Shown here in pieces: positions 56,566 through 64,000 of a stretch of 64,000 nt of DNA. Location of the stretch: contig NZ_JBAWKJ010000001.1 of the NCBI RefSeq assembly GCF_037095755.1, forward strand, positions 1,243,001 through 1,307,000, read 5' to 3'. Made by a program: the position numbers and the translations under genes. Every line of letters starts with the position of its first letter. Position 1 is the stretch's first letter. The notes below the pieces were generated by a model. The model made no database searches, was not told the DNA's origin, and saw only the letters and a program-made list of their open reading frames with translations. This DNA is from Sphingopyxis sp. CCNWLW2. GTDB lineage: Bacteria; Pseudomonadota; Alphaproteobacteria; Sphingomonadales; Sphingomonadaceae.

Positions 56566-58718
56566 GCGCGCATGCCGCCTTTGAAGCCTTGCTCAAGATC
56601 GCGCTCGCGCTGTTACTGCTGTTTTGGGCGAGCCATGCCGGGGCAGAGCGCGGCAGCGACAAGGTGTTGGCCGACGCAAGCGCGGCGGGCACCATCGACT
56701 GCCCGACCGTGACGATCCATTTCACGGGCCCGATCCGTTACAGCGGCGCGGCCCCGACCGACCAGGGAATGGACGTGCGGTTGCGGGTCGAGATGGTGCA
56801 GCGCGGCGCGCGTCCCGATCGCGATTTCCTGCCCGTGCCCGATGGCACGCCGCTGGTCCGTTCGATCGTCTATGAAGCCGACGCCGTCGGCGGGCCGGTG
56901 CTGACGATCGGTTTTCGCACGCTCACCCGCTTCGAAATCGCCCTGGGGCATGACTCGCAAAGCCTTGTGCTGTCGCTGCGCAACATCGCCCTTCAAGGCG
57001 GCTGCCCGGTCGAACCGGCTGCGGACGGCGCTGTTGCGCCGCTGGACGACGACGAATTGCGCCGTCTCCAGATGGTGGCCGAAGAGGCGGTGGCGGCGGG
57101 TCAATATGAAGCGGCCGGCGCCGCGCTCGACCGCATCCTTGGCCAAGGCGACACCGATTATGCACCGCGCGCGCTGGAACTCAGCGGCATGATCCACGAA
57201 CGTCGCGGCGAACGCGGGCCGGCGCGGCTGCGCTATGAGGAATATCTGCGGCGTTTTACGGGCTCGCCGGGCGCCGATCGGGTCGGGCAGCGGCTGGCGG
57301 CGCTGGGCCGGGACGGCGGGGGCGAGCCCGCACGGCCGAGCGTGGACGGGCGCGAATGGCGCACCACCTTCTCGGGCGGTCTTTCGCAATTTTATTCGCG
57401 CGATACCAGCCGCAATGTTTTCGTCGATGCGCGCCGGCCCGATCCGATCGAGGAGATCGACCGGCGCGTCAACATCGACCAGTTGCTGACCGCGATCGAC
57501 ATCAACATGGCGGCGACCAACGGCGAGACCCGGTTCAGCGCGCGCGCCGCCGGCAGCTATACGCTCGATTGGCGGCCGGTCACGCTTGTCGGCTCCTCGC
57601 GCAGTTCGGGCGACGACACCCAGCGCATCGCCGCGCTGTACGTCGATGTCCAGCATTATCGCCTTGGCCTTTCGGCGCGGATCGGGCGGCAGTCGCTGTT
57701 CGGTTCGGGCGTGTTCGGCCGGTTCGACGGCATCCGTGCGGGATGGGAGATCGATCCGTCGTGGACGCTCCACGCGCAGGCGGGGCGCCCGGTCTTTTCG
57801 ACCCGCACCGACCGGATCGAGCGGGACCGACGTTTCTACGGTTTCACGCTGGGCTATGCGCCGCGCGACAAGCCGTTCGAGCTCAATGCTTATTGGTTCG
57901 ATCAAAAAAGCGGCGGGCTGACCGACCGACAGGCGGTCGGCGTTGAGGCGCGCTATAGCACGCCGGGGGTCGCTTTGTGGGGGCTGGTCGACTTCGACGT
58001 CGGCTTTGGCAAGCTCAGCCATGCCTTCCTGAACGCCACCGTGCCGCTGCGGGGCGGCGGCAGTCTGGGCGTGCAGTTCGACCAGCAATATTATCCCCAA
58101 CTCTCGCTCAGCAACAGCGTGATCGGCCAGTCGGTGCACCGCCTCGGCGAGCTCAAGCAGCTGTTCACGCGCCAGATGCTGGAACAATGGGCGCGCGATC
58201 GATCGGCACGAACGCGCAGCCTGTCGGTGGTTTATACCCAGCCGCTGACACCCAAATGGCAGGCCAATCTCGACCTCATCCTGTCGCGTACCGGCAGCAT
58301 CCCGGCATCGGGCGGGGTCGATGCGGTCGCGGTCAGCGGCACCGAAATTTATCTGGGCGCGCAGATGACGGGCAACGGCATCGTCAGGAAAGGCGACACG
58401 CTCATCTTTGGGCTGCGCCATGCGCGGACGGCCCGTTTCAACATCATTTCGTTCGATTCGGCGGCGCGCTTCCCCGTGGGGCGGGTCAGCGTCGAGCCGC
58501 GATTCCGCTTCGCGCGGCGCACCGATCGCTTTGGCCCGGGCCACCAAAATGCCTATCGCCCCAGCCTGCGCGTCACTTACGCCGCGTCGACGAAGGTGGC
58601 GCTGGACGCCGAAATCGGCTTCACCTTCCTCGACCAGCGATGGTCCGACGCGGCGTTCGTCGGCAAAAGCGAAGAGCGCGCGACGATCTTGAACCTTGGC
58701 TATCGTGTTTCGTTCTAG
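56562..58718 (+). CDS. Large outer-membrane beta-barrel protein with periplasmic TPR-like domain
   Basis: A 718-residue protein: signal peptide (about 1-28, ending A-G-A), a beta-type domain (about 35-155), a TPR-like helical stretch (about 165-250), and from about 270 on alternating amphipathic strands ending in R-V-S-F, a barrel C-terminus. It has no haem motif. Its translation is coupled by a 4-bp overlap to the pentahaem gene, as in MtrAB/PioAB-type porin-cytochrome operons where a barrel sheathes the cytochrome. The sequence does not visibly match MtrB. A conduit role is inference; it could be a receptor or a secretion/export barrel. Confidence 0.75.
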   Translation: MSAHAAFEALLKIALALLLLFWASHAGAERGSDKVLADASAAGTIDCPTVTIHFTGPIRYSGAAPTDQGMDVRLRVEMVQRGARPDRDFLPVPDGTPLVRSIVYEADAVGGPVLTIGFRTLTRFEIALGHDSQSLVLSLRNIALQGGCPVEPAADGAVAPLDDDELRRLQMVAEEAVAAGQYEAAGAALDRILGQGDTDYAPRALELSGMIHERRGERGPARLRYEEYLRRFTGSPGADRVGQRLAALGRDGGGEPARPSVDGREWRTTFSGGLSQFYSRDTSRNVFVDARRPDPIEEIDRRVNIDQLLTAIDINMAATNGETRFSARAAGSYTLDWRPVTLVGSSRSSGDDTQRIAALYVDVQHYRLGLSARIGRQSLFGSGVFGRFDGIRAGWEIDPSWTLHAQAGRPVFSTRTDRIERDRRFYGFTLGYAPRDKPFELNAYWFDQKSGGLTDRQAVGVEARYSTPGVALWGLVDFDVGFGKLSHAFLNATVPLRGGGSLGVQFDQQYYPQLSLSNSVIGQSVHRLGELKQLFTRQMLEQWARDRSARTRSLSVVYTQPLTPKWQANLDLILSRTGSIPASGGVDAVAVSGTEIYLGAQMTGNGIVRKGDTLIFGLRHARTARFNIISFDSAARFPVGRVSVEPRFRFARRTDRFGPGHQNAYRPSLRVTYAASTKVALDAEIGFTFLDQRWSDAAFVGKSEERATILNLGYRVSF

Positions 58719-58862
58719 CGTCGACGGACGATTATGCGCGATGGCAGGCGATCATAGGCCGGCCGGCGTCCGCTTCTCACGAACTGCCCAGAAACCGACA
58801 GTCCGCTACCGGTCAATGAAGGTGATCCGCGAACGCCGATTCACGCCAATCTGTGACGCAGC

Positions 58863-58997
58863 CTAGCAGTTGCCTTTAACTCCATCGGCACAGTCTGCAG
58901 CGGATTCAACGTCTTTTCCAGCACCTTCAACTGTGTTGCAAGCAGACAGGATCAACAGCGATCCGCTAATTGCGAAAATTGTCAGAAGCTTTTTCAT
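58863..58997 (-). CDS. Entericidin-like small lipoprotein
   Basis: A 44-residue peptide: M-K-K start, hydrophobic stretch and lipobox L-S-A-C with the lipidated Cys near residue 19. The short tail V-E-G-A-G-K-D-V-E-S-A-A-D is the entericidin A/B signature. The ATG at 58997 has GGAGAGAGAGA upstream; a longer frame is less likely. Entericidins are small outer-membrane lipoproteins of a proposed toxin-antidote pair, but in alphaproteobacteria single copies are common and probably act in envelope stress. Confidence 0.85.
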   Translation of the reverse strand: MKKLLTIFAISGSLLILSACNTVEGAGKDVESAADCADGVKGNC

Positions 58998-59136
58998 TCT
59001 CTCTCTCCGACCGCGAGGGCGAACCACCCTCCATTTGAGTTTCCATATTTTGACAACAGCTGTTCGCAACGATCGTTCCGTTGCATCGGCGTCACGCTGG
59101 CCGAAGCGTTCAAAATGATCGCCAGGCTGGGGGAGA

Positions 59137-59301
59137 ATGAAAAGATCGGATGATATATCTGCGCTTGTCCGACGTGAATATCCGGATGCCGAAACCCGGC
59201 ACTTCGTCGCTTTCGCGAAAGCGGTGCGTAAGCCACAGGGCTTATTCTTGGCGGGATCCGGGTTGGCATTGGCGGAGTTGATTTTTATCTTTTCGGAGTA
59301 A
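59137..59301 (+). CDS. Small open reading frame of unknown function (54 residues)
   Basis: From an ATG at 59137 to TAA at 59301, encoding a protein with a charged N-terminal half and a more hydrophobic C-terminal end (G-L-F-L-A-G-S-G-L-A-L-A-E-L). A GGGGGAG stretch lies close before the ATG (spacing short). It lies in a 477-bp space without other genes and just before the tRNA fragment. It may be real or a remnant of a lost gene; I cannot assign a family. Confidence 0.25.
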   Translation: MKRSDDISALVRREYPDAETRHFVAFAKAVRKPQGLFLAGSGLALAELIFIFSE

Positions 59302-59325
59302 TATTAGTGGTTTAGGTAAGAAAGG

Positions 59326-59354
59326 CAGGCTCTGGCATTGAATGGCATAGCCTG
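59326..59354. repeat. 29-bp imperfect inverted repeat beside the tRNA fragment
   Basis: The arms CAGGCTCTGGCATT and AATGGCATAGCCTG pair at 12 of 14 positions around a single central G. It ends 9 bp before the tRNA-Arg-like 3' half. It could be a recombination-site arm, an operator or a hairpin; no T-run follows, so a simple terminator is not evident. Confidence 0.55.
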
Positions 59355-59362
59355 TTAGTACC

Positions 59363-59409
59363 CCCTCCGAAGGCGGAGGCCGGGGGTTCGAATCCCTTTG
59401 GATGCGCCA
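59363..59409 (+). pseudogene. Partial tRNA-Arg 3' half (attachment-site-like remnant)
   Basis: This 47-bp segment matches bases 34076-34122 of the intact tRNA-Arg(CCG) at 43 positions, including the anticodon CTCCGAA, T loop TTCGAAT and the CCA end. The 5' half (acceptor strand and D arm) is absent; the upstream sequence is the inverted repeat described above. This is the pattern left when an element integrates into a tRNA 3' end. The four changes (two in the acceptor strand) suggest age or origin from another tRNA-Arg allele. Confidence 0.75.
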
Positions 59410-59474
59410 GATAGCTTCCTGCGGCCGTTGAGGCCGGGGATTTCGCGAGAGGCTCTCGGGGGGATTGGCGCCGG

Positions 59475-60671
59475 ATGTACGACCTGCTGGCCGGCCTGTC
59501 GGTGATCGAAGCTTCGTCCTTTGTCGCCTCTCCGACCGCCGGGCTTTATTGCGCGCAAATGGGCGCCGAGGTGATCCGCGTCGATCAGATCGGCGGCGGC
59601 CCCGATTTTCGCCGCTGGCCGGTGACCGACGCCAATGATTCGCTCTATTGGGAAAATCTGAACCGCGCGAAAAAGTCGGTCGCGCTCGATCTGGCGCGGC
59701 CCGAGGGGCGTGAATTGCTCCAGGCGCTGGTGCGCGCGACGGGGCAGTTCGTCACCAATTTTCCGGTCGGGGGCTTCCTGTCGCACGATGCGCTGGCCGA
59801 AGGGCGGCCCGACCTCATCACCATCCGCGTGATGGGCTGGGCCGACGGGTCGCCCGCGCTCGACTATACGGTGAACAACAGCGTCGGTTATCCGATGCTG
59901 ACCGGCGCGGGCCCCGAACCGGTCAATCATGTGCTGCCGGCGTGGGATCTGCTGACGGGCGCCTATGCCGCCTTTGCGCTGCTCGCGGCGATCCAGCGGC
60001 GCAGCGTGACCGGCGAGGGCGGCGAGGTGCGCCTGCCGCTGTCCGACGTCGCGATCGGGACCGTCGCCAATCTCGGCGGGGTCGCCGAAATGCTCTATTC
60101 GGGTGCGAACCGCCCGCGCCTCGGCAACGCCGTTTACGGCCTGTTCGGGCGCGATTTTGTCACGGCGGACGGCCAGCGAACGATGATTGTCGTGGTCACG
60201 CCGCGCCAATGGGCCAATCTGGTCGCCGCCCTAGGGCTCAATGAGGCGATCGCGGCAATTGAAGTCGCGCGCGGCGTGTCGTTCGCGACCGACGACGGGT
60301 TGCGTTTCACGCATCGCGATGCGCTCTATCCGCTGTTCGAGGCGGCTATCGCAAGCCGCGATCATGCCGATCTCGCCGCCGCCTTCGACGCGGGCGGCAT
60401 CGTTCATTCGCCTTACCGCACGATGCACGACGCGGTGCAGGACCCGGCGCTGGTCGGCGACAATCCGATCTTCGGGCACGCCGACAATCCTAGCGGATTC
60501 GCCTATCCCGCGGCGGGCGCCTTTGCGACATTGCCGCAGCAGGAACGCCAGCCGCCGCGTGCCGCGCCGCGCAACGGGCAGCATAGCGAGGAAATCCTGA
60601 GCGAGCGCCTGTCGCTTTCCTCGGGCGAGCTTGCCCGGCTGATCGATGCCGGTATCGTCGGTATCGCCTGA
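59475..60671 (+). CDS. Family III CoA-transferase / acyl-CoA isomerase-like
   Basis: A 398-residue CaiB/BaiF enzyme with L-S-V-I-E-A-S-S-F-V-A-S-P at the N-terminus, G-A-E-V-I-R-V-D and the active-site region A-W-D-L-L-T-G-A-Y with the catalytic Asp. The sequence resembles the 2-methylfumaryl-CoA isomerase (mesaconyl-CoA) branch more than formyl-CoA transferases, which would fit the methylsuccinyl-CoA dehydrogenase-like gene two positions downstream; this subfamily call is tentative. It begins 65 bp after the tRNA remnant and leads the operon with the thiolase gene. Confidence 0.82.
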   Translation: MYDLLAGLSVIEASSFVASPTAGLYCAQMGAEVIRVDQIGGGPDFRRWPVTDANDSLYWENLNRAKKSVALDLARPEGRELLQALVRATGQFVTNFPVGGFLSHDALAEGRPDLITIRVMGWADGSPALDYTVNNSVGYPMLTGAGPEPVNHVLPAWDLLTGAYAAFALLAAIQRRSVTGEGGEVRLPLSDVAIGTVANLGGVAEMLYSGANRPRLGNAVYGLFGRDFVTADGQRTMIVVVTPRQWANLVAALGLNEAIAAIEVARGVSFATDDGLRFTHRDALYPLFEAAIASRDHADLAAAFDAGGIVHSPYRTMHDAVQDPALVGDNPIFGHADNPSGFAYPAAGAFATLPQQERQPPRAAPRNGQHSEEILSERLSLSSGELARLIDAGIVGIA

Positions 60672-60689
60672 CCATGGAGAAATGAAGAC

Positions 60690-61904
60690 ATGACCCTGCG
60701 CCGCGCCGCCATCGTCGCCCCGATCCGCACCGCCGTCGGCAAGTTCGGGGGCAGCTTGTCCTCGATGACCGCGGGCGAATTGGGGGCGGTCATCCTGAAG
60801 GCGTTGGTCGAACGGACGAAGATCGATCCTGCGCGCGTCGACGACGTCGTTTTCAGCCAAGGTTACGGCAATGGCGAGGCGCCGAGCATCGGCCACTGGT
60901 CGTGGCTCGCCGCGGGGCTGCCGCTCGAAGTGCCGGGGTACCAGCTCGATCGCCGCTGCGGGTCGGGGCTGCAGGCGGTGATCAATGCCGCGATGATGGT
61001 CCAGACGGGGATGTCCGATGTCGTCGTCGCGGGCGGGGTCGAATCGATGTCGAACGTCGAACATTACAGCACCGACATCCGCAAGGGCGTGCGCGCGGGC
61101 AATTTGACTTTGCACGACCGGCTGACGCGCGGGCGGCTGATGTCGCAGCCGGTCGAGCGCTTCGGCGTCATTTCGGGCATGATCGAGACCGCCGAAAATC
61201 TGGCGAAGGATTATGATGTCGGCCGCGAGGCGTGCGACGCCTACGCCGTCCGCAGCCACCAGCGCGCCGCCGCGGCCTGGGCGAACGGGCTGTTCGACGA
61301 TGAGCTGGTGCCGGTGTCGGTGCCGCAAAAGAAGGGCGATCCAATCGTCTTTGCGCACGACGAAGGCTACCGCGCCGACGCGACGCTGGAAACGCTCGGC
61401 AAGTTGCGCCCGCTCGAAGGCGGCGTCGTCACCGCGGGCAATGCGAGCCAGCAGAATGACGCCGCGGCGGCATGCCTTGTCGTCGCTGAGGACAAGCTCG
61501 AAGAACTCGAGCTTGAGCCGATTGCCTGGTATCACAGCTCGGCCGCCGCGGGCTGCGATCCGAGCCGGATGGGCATCGGGCCGGTGCCCGCGGTCGAGCG
61601 GCTGTTCGCACGCAGCGGGCTTGGCTGGGACGATATCGACCTTGTCGAACTCAACGAAGCCTTCGCTCCGCAGGTGCTTGCGGTGCTCAAGGGCTGGGGC
61701 TGGTCGGACGACGACAGCCGGAACGAGATCCTCAACGTCAACGGCTCGGGCATCTCGCTCGGCCACCCGATCGGCGCGACGGGTGGGCGCATCCTCGCGA
61801 ACCTGACGCGCGAACTGGTGCGCCGCGACGGCCGTTACGGGCTCGAGACGATGTGCATCGGCGGCGGGCAGGGCATCGCCGCGATCTTCGAGCGCGCCGC
61901 CTGA
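60690..61904 (+). CDS. Acetyl-CoA acetyltransferase (thiolase)
   Basis: A 404-residue thiolase. Catalytic Cys90 sits in R-R-C-G-S-G-L-Q; the His of N-E-A-F-A-P-Q and G-H-P-I-G-A-T-G and the second Cys in C-I-G-G-G-Q-G complete the active site. It can join two acetyl-CoA or cleave acetoacetyl/3-ketoacyl-CoA. In the context of the ethylmalonyl-CoA-like enzyme after it, a role in acetyl-CoA assimilation is plausible; degradation of a dicarboxylic acyl-CoA is an alternative. Confidence 0.92.
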   Translation: MTLRRAAIVAPIRTAVGKFGGSLSSMTAGELGAVILKALVERTKIDPARVDDVVFSQGYGNGEAPSIGHWSWLAAGLPLEVPGYQLDRRCGSGLQAVINAAMMVQTGMSDVVVAGGVESMSNVEHYSTDIRKGVRAGNLTLHDRLTRGRLMSQPVERFGVISGMIETAENLAKDYDVGREACDAYAVRSHQRAAAAWANGLFDDELVPVSVPQKKGDPIVFAHDEGYRADATLETLGKLRPLEGGVVTAGNASQQNDAAAACLVVAEDKLEELELEPIAWYHSSAAAGCDPSRMGIGPVPAVERLFARSGLGWDDIDLVELNEAFAPQVLAVLKGWGWSDDDSRNEILNVNGSGISLGHPIGATGGRILANLTRELVRRDGRYGLETMCIGGGQGIAAIFERAA

Positions 61905-61906
61905 GC

Positions 61907-63499
61907 ATGGCCGATTTGCGCGAGGTGCTGACGGCGGCGCAGGCCTATCGCGCCGCGGCCGAGGCGGGGCTTGCCGAACGGCTGGCGCAGGCGCCGATCG
62001 ATCGCGAGCAGCGTGCAGCGCATGGCTTTGCGTGGGTCGCGACGACGGTGGCGGCGCTCGAAGCGGTCCTGAGCTGGTGCGAGTCCGGCCGGGACTCGAA
62101 CCTGCTCGATGCCAAAATCGCCACGCTCGCCTTTGCCGAGGGGATCGGCCAGCTCGTCGGCGGGTTGCCGATGGGGCAGAATGAGATTTTCCGCCCGGCC
62201 GACCTCGGGCTGGGTGCCGAAGCGCGCGCGCTCGCCGATGCCTGTGCTGACCTGCTCGACGCCGACCATGCCGCGGTGCGCGCCGACGTCGCGATGGCGC
62301 TCGCCGACGGCCATTGGCCCAGCGAGACGTTGCACGACGCCGATCTCGATTCGATCCGCGACCAGTTCCGCCGCTTTACCGATGCCGAGATCGTTCCGCA
62401 CGCGCACGGCTGGCATCTCGCGAACGCGCTGATCCCCGACGACACCGTGCAGGCGATGGCCGACCTCGGCACCTTTGGCGTATGCATACCCGAGGAGTTT
62501 GGCGGGCTCGGGCTTTCGAAGCTCGTGATGTGCATCGTCACCGAGGAATTGTCGCGCGGCTGGATCGGCGCGGGGTCGCTCGGCACGCGGTCGGAGATCG
62601 CGGGCGAGCTGATCGCGACGGGCGGCACCGACGCGCAAAAGGCCGAATGGCTGCCGCGGATCGCGAGCGGTGCGATATTGCCGACCGCGGTGTTCACCGA
62701 ACCCGATGTCGGATCGGACCTCGGCTCGCTCCAGACGCGCGCGCGCCGCGACGGCGATGGGTGGGTGATCGACGGTGCGAAGACCTGGATCACCCATGCC
62801 GCGCGCTCGGACCTGATGACGCTGCTCGCGCGCACCGTGCCCGACGCGAAGGGCTATGCCGGGCTGTCGATGCTGCTCGTCCCCAAGCCGCGCGGGAGCG
62901 AGGCCGAACCTTTCCCCGCCGCCGGGATGAGCGGGAGCGAGATCGAGGTTCTCGGCTATCGCGGGATGCGCGAATATGCGCTGCAGTTCGACGCGATGAC
63001 GGCGCCCGCCGATGCGCTGCTCGGCGGCGAGGAGGGGCAGGGGTTCAAGCAGCTCATGCGCACCTTCGAAGGCGCGCGTATCCAGACCGCCGCGCGCGCG
63101 GTCGGGGTCGCGCGGCGCGCGCTCGAGCTCGGGCTGGGCTATGCGCTGAACCGCAAGCAGTTCGGCAAGGCGATCGTCAACTTCCCGCGCGTCGCCGACA
63201 AGCTCGCGATGAGCCTTGTCGATTTCGTCGCCGCGCGGGAATTGAGCTATGCCGCGGCGCGCGCGAAGGACAGCGGCAAGCGCTGCGATATCGAGGCGGG
63301 CATGGCGAAGCTGCTCGCCGCGCGCGCCGCCTGGTCGAACGCCGACGCAAGCCTGCAGATCCACGGCGGCAACGGCTATGCGCTCGAATATGAGATCAGC
63401 CGCGTGCTCTGCGACGCGCGCATCCTCAATATCTTCGAGGGCGCGGCCGAGATTCAGGCGCAGGTGATCGCGCGCGGGCTGGTCGGCGGGCGCAACTAG
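61907..63499 (+). CDS. mcd: (2S)-methylsuccinyl-CoA dehydrogenase-like acyl-CoA dehydrogenase
   Basis: A 530-residue acyl-CoA dehydrogenase, about 140 residues longer at the N-terminus than usual. The extension contains A-A-H-G-F-A-W-V-A-T and G-G-L-P-M-G-Q-N-E-I-F, which mark the methylsuccinyl-CoA dehydrogenases of the ethylmalonyl-CoA pathway. The core has F-T-E-P-D-V-G-S-D, W-I-T-H-A and the C-terminal Q-I-H-G-G-N-G-Y. It would oxidise methylsuccinyl-CoA to mesaconyl-CoA. The ATG at 61907 follows the thiolase stop by 2 bp. Other pathway genes (ccr, ecm, mcl) are not in the window. Confidence 0.8.
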   Translation: MADLREVLTAAQAYRAAAEAGLAERLAQAPIDREQRAAHGFAWVATTVAALEAVLSWCESGRDSNLLDAKIATLAFAEGIGQLVGGLPMGQNEIFRPADLGLGAEARALADACADLLDADHAAVRADVAMALADGHWPSETLHDADLDSIRDQFRRFTDAEIVPHAHGWHLANALIPDDTVQAMADLGTFGVCIPEEFGGLGLSKLVMCIVTEELSRGWIGAGSLGTRSEIAGELIATGGTDAQKAEWLPRIASGAILPTAVFTEPDVGSDLGSLQTRARRDGDGWVIDGAKTWITHAARSDLMTLLARTVPDAKGYAGLSMLLVPKPRGSEAEPFPAAGMSGSEIEVLGYRGMREYALQFDAMTAPADALLGGEEGQGFKQLMRTFEGARIQTAARAVGVARRALELGLGYALNRKQFGKAIVNFPRVADKLAMSLVDFVAARELSYAAARAKDSGKRCDIEAGMAKLLAARAAWSNADASLQIHGGNGYALEYEISRVLCDARILNIFEGAAEIQAQVIARGLVGGRN

Positions 63500-64000
63500 A
63501 GCCAGAGCAGGGGCTGGCGGACGGGGAAATTGCGCACGACCTCGCCGATCACCGGATCGGGGTTTAGGCGCTGCCAGAGATCCAGCCAGTCGCTGCGTTT
63601 CTGCGCGAGGCCGCCGAAGAGCAGGCTGGGCTGGCGCACCGGGAAGCCGTTCCAATATTCGACGTCGGGCGGCAGCGGCCATTTCGTCTTGTCCGCGATG
63701 AACGGCGCCATCCACGCGATCGCGCCGCCGATCGAGCGGCCGTCGGGCGTTTTCCAGCCGATCAGGTTGCTGCCGCCAAGCAGCCACGCCGAGGAGGCGA
63801 GGACATCGAGATTGAAGAGTGCATAGGCATAGGGCTTGGTGCGCGCGAGTTCGAGCGGCTGGCGGCCGTCGGGTTCGATCTGCGCCGGGATGATCACGGT
63901 TTGGAGCCGGCCCCGCGCATCCCTGAGCACGTCGTCACGACCGAGCAATGCGGCGAAAGACGCCGCCTGCAGCAGCCAGCAGCTACCGTGGTTGTTCTTC
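63496..64000 (-). CDS. Alginate lyase-like protein, C-terminal part (5' end outside window)
   Basis: The frame is open to the right edge, so about 168 C-terminal residues are visible. Near the edge the catalytic-type motif N-N-H-G-S-C-W appears, followed by A-L-F-N-L-D-V-L-A-S-S-A-W-L-L, T-P-D-G-R-S-I and W-P-L-P-P-D-V-E-Y-W-N; this is the pattern of the alginate-lyase (PL5-type) superfamily with an alpha/alpha fold. It would cleave a uronate-containing polysaccharide in the periplasm or outside. Its stop overlaps the stop of the convergent mcd-like gene. Substrate is unknown; no other polysaccharide-degradation gene is in view. Confidence 0.75.
   Translation of the reverse strand, partial: KNNHGSCWLLQAASFAALLGRDDVLRDARGRLQTVIIPAQIEPDGRQPLELARTKPYAYALFNLDVLASSAWLLGGSNLIGWKTPDGRSIGGAIAWMAPFIADKTKWPLPPDVEYWNGFPVRQPSLLFGGLAQKRSDWLDLWQRLNPDPVIGEVVRNFPVRQPLLWL

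Larger units (their letters stand above)
34123..59409. mobile_element. Candidate tRNA-Arg-associated genomic island (decayed, no integrase seen)
   Basis: The block is bounded on the left by the 3' end of tRNA-Arg(CCG) and on the right by a partial tRNA-Arg 3' half (43 of 47 bases identical to 34076-34122). All genes between are accessory: an archaic pilus, aromatic amine catabolism and a multihaem redox module. Genes on the left are mostly housekeeping. AT-rich stretches occur at 34123-34330, 39870-40050, 53480-53580 and 59040-59340. No integrase, transposase or other mobility gene is visible, and the repeat has diverged, so if this is an island it is old or was mobilised in trans. Confidence 0.45.

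Noticed and set aside
58998..59269. 91-residue minus-strand frame upstream of the entericidin-like gene
   Set aside because: It overlaps the well-supported entericidin start region, has no family resemblance and no ribosome-binding site.
59341..59409. Second functional tRNA-Arg gene
   Set aside because: Only the 3' half is present; the acceptor 5' strand and D arm are missing, so no cloverleaf can form.

Overview
The window is a high-GC alphaproteobacterial chromosome segment, most likely from the Sphingomonadales (Sphingomonas/Sphingopyxis-like). Supporting this are tightly packed genes with many 4-bp ATGA overlaps, two large TonB-dependent receptors, a CYP153-type P450, a hemC-hemD-mitofilin-like gene row, a metX/metW pair, and TTG/GTG starts in a GC-rich background. 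The genus call is inference; no 16S rRNA gene is present.

Left part (1-34122) is mainly core genome. It holds a lipid-linked glycosylation group (FAD enzyme, GtrA-like flippase and two paralogous GT-C-like membrane proteins, the first cut by the window edge), msrB, a CYP153-like P450, an ABC exporter, queG, an adenosine-kinase-like gene, a Wzx-like flippase, gpsA-tsaD facing hemC-hemD, glutaryl-CoA dehydrogenase with a CoA-transferase, a TonB receptor divergent from a TetR gene with a perfect inverted repeat between them, metX-GNAT-metW, hisC-tyrA, ftsE-ftsX-ydcF-plsC, and a YeiH-type permease. It ends at an intact tRNA-Arg(CCG).

Middle part (34123-59409) is accessory. It lies between that tRNA and a second, partial copy of a tRNA-Arg 3' half at 59363-59409, which suggests an old tRNA-targeted genomic island; no integrase is visible. 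It contains three modules. (i) A Csu-type archaic chaperone-usher pilus operon behind a strikingly AT-rich upstream region. (ii) A tryptophan-tryptophylquinone aromatic-amine-dehydrogenase cluster (order B-E-D-A, two monohaem cytochromes c, a TonB receptor, an aldehyde dehydrogenase and two acyl-CoA synthetases), divergent from a TetR gene. This reads as a path from amine to aldehyde, acid and acyl-CoA. (iii) A redox module: a membrane-anchored ferredoxin/flavoprotein, a b-type cytochrome with two H-x13-H pairs, a 21-haem cytochrome c built of six ~67-residue repeats, a pentahaem cytochrome c and a 718-residue outer-membrane beta-barrel. The last three look like an undescribed trans-envelope electron conduit, and this is the most interesting system in the window.

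Right part (59410-64000) returns to central carbon metabolism: a family III CoA-transferase, a thiolase and a methylsuccinyl-CoA-dehydrogenase-like enzyme (ethylmalonyl-CoA pathway type), followed by the C-terminal part of an alginate-lyase-like protein running off the right edge.
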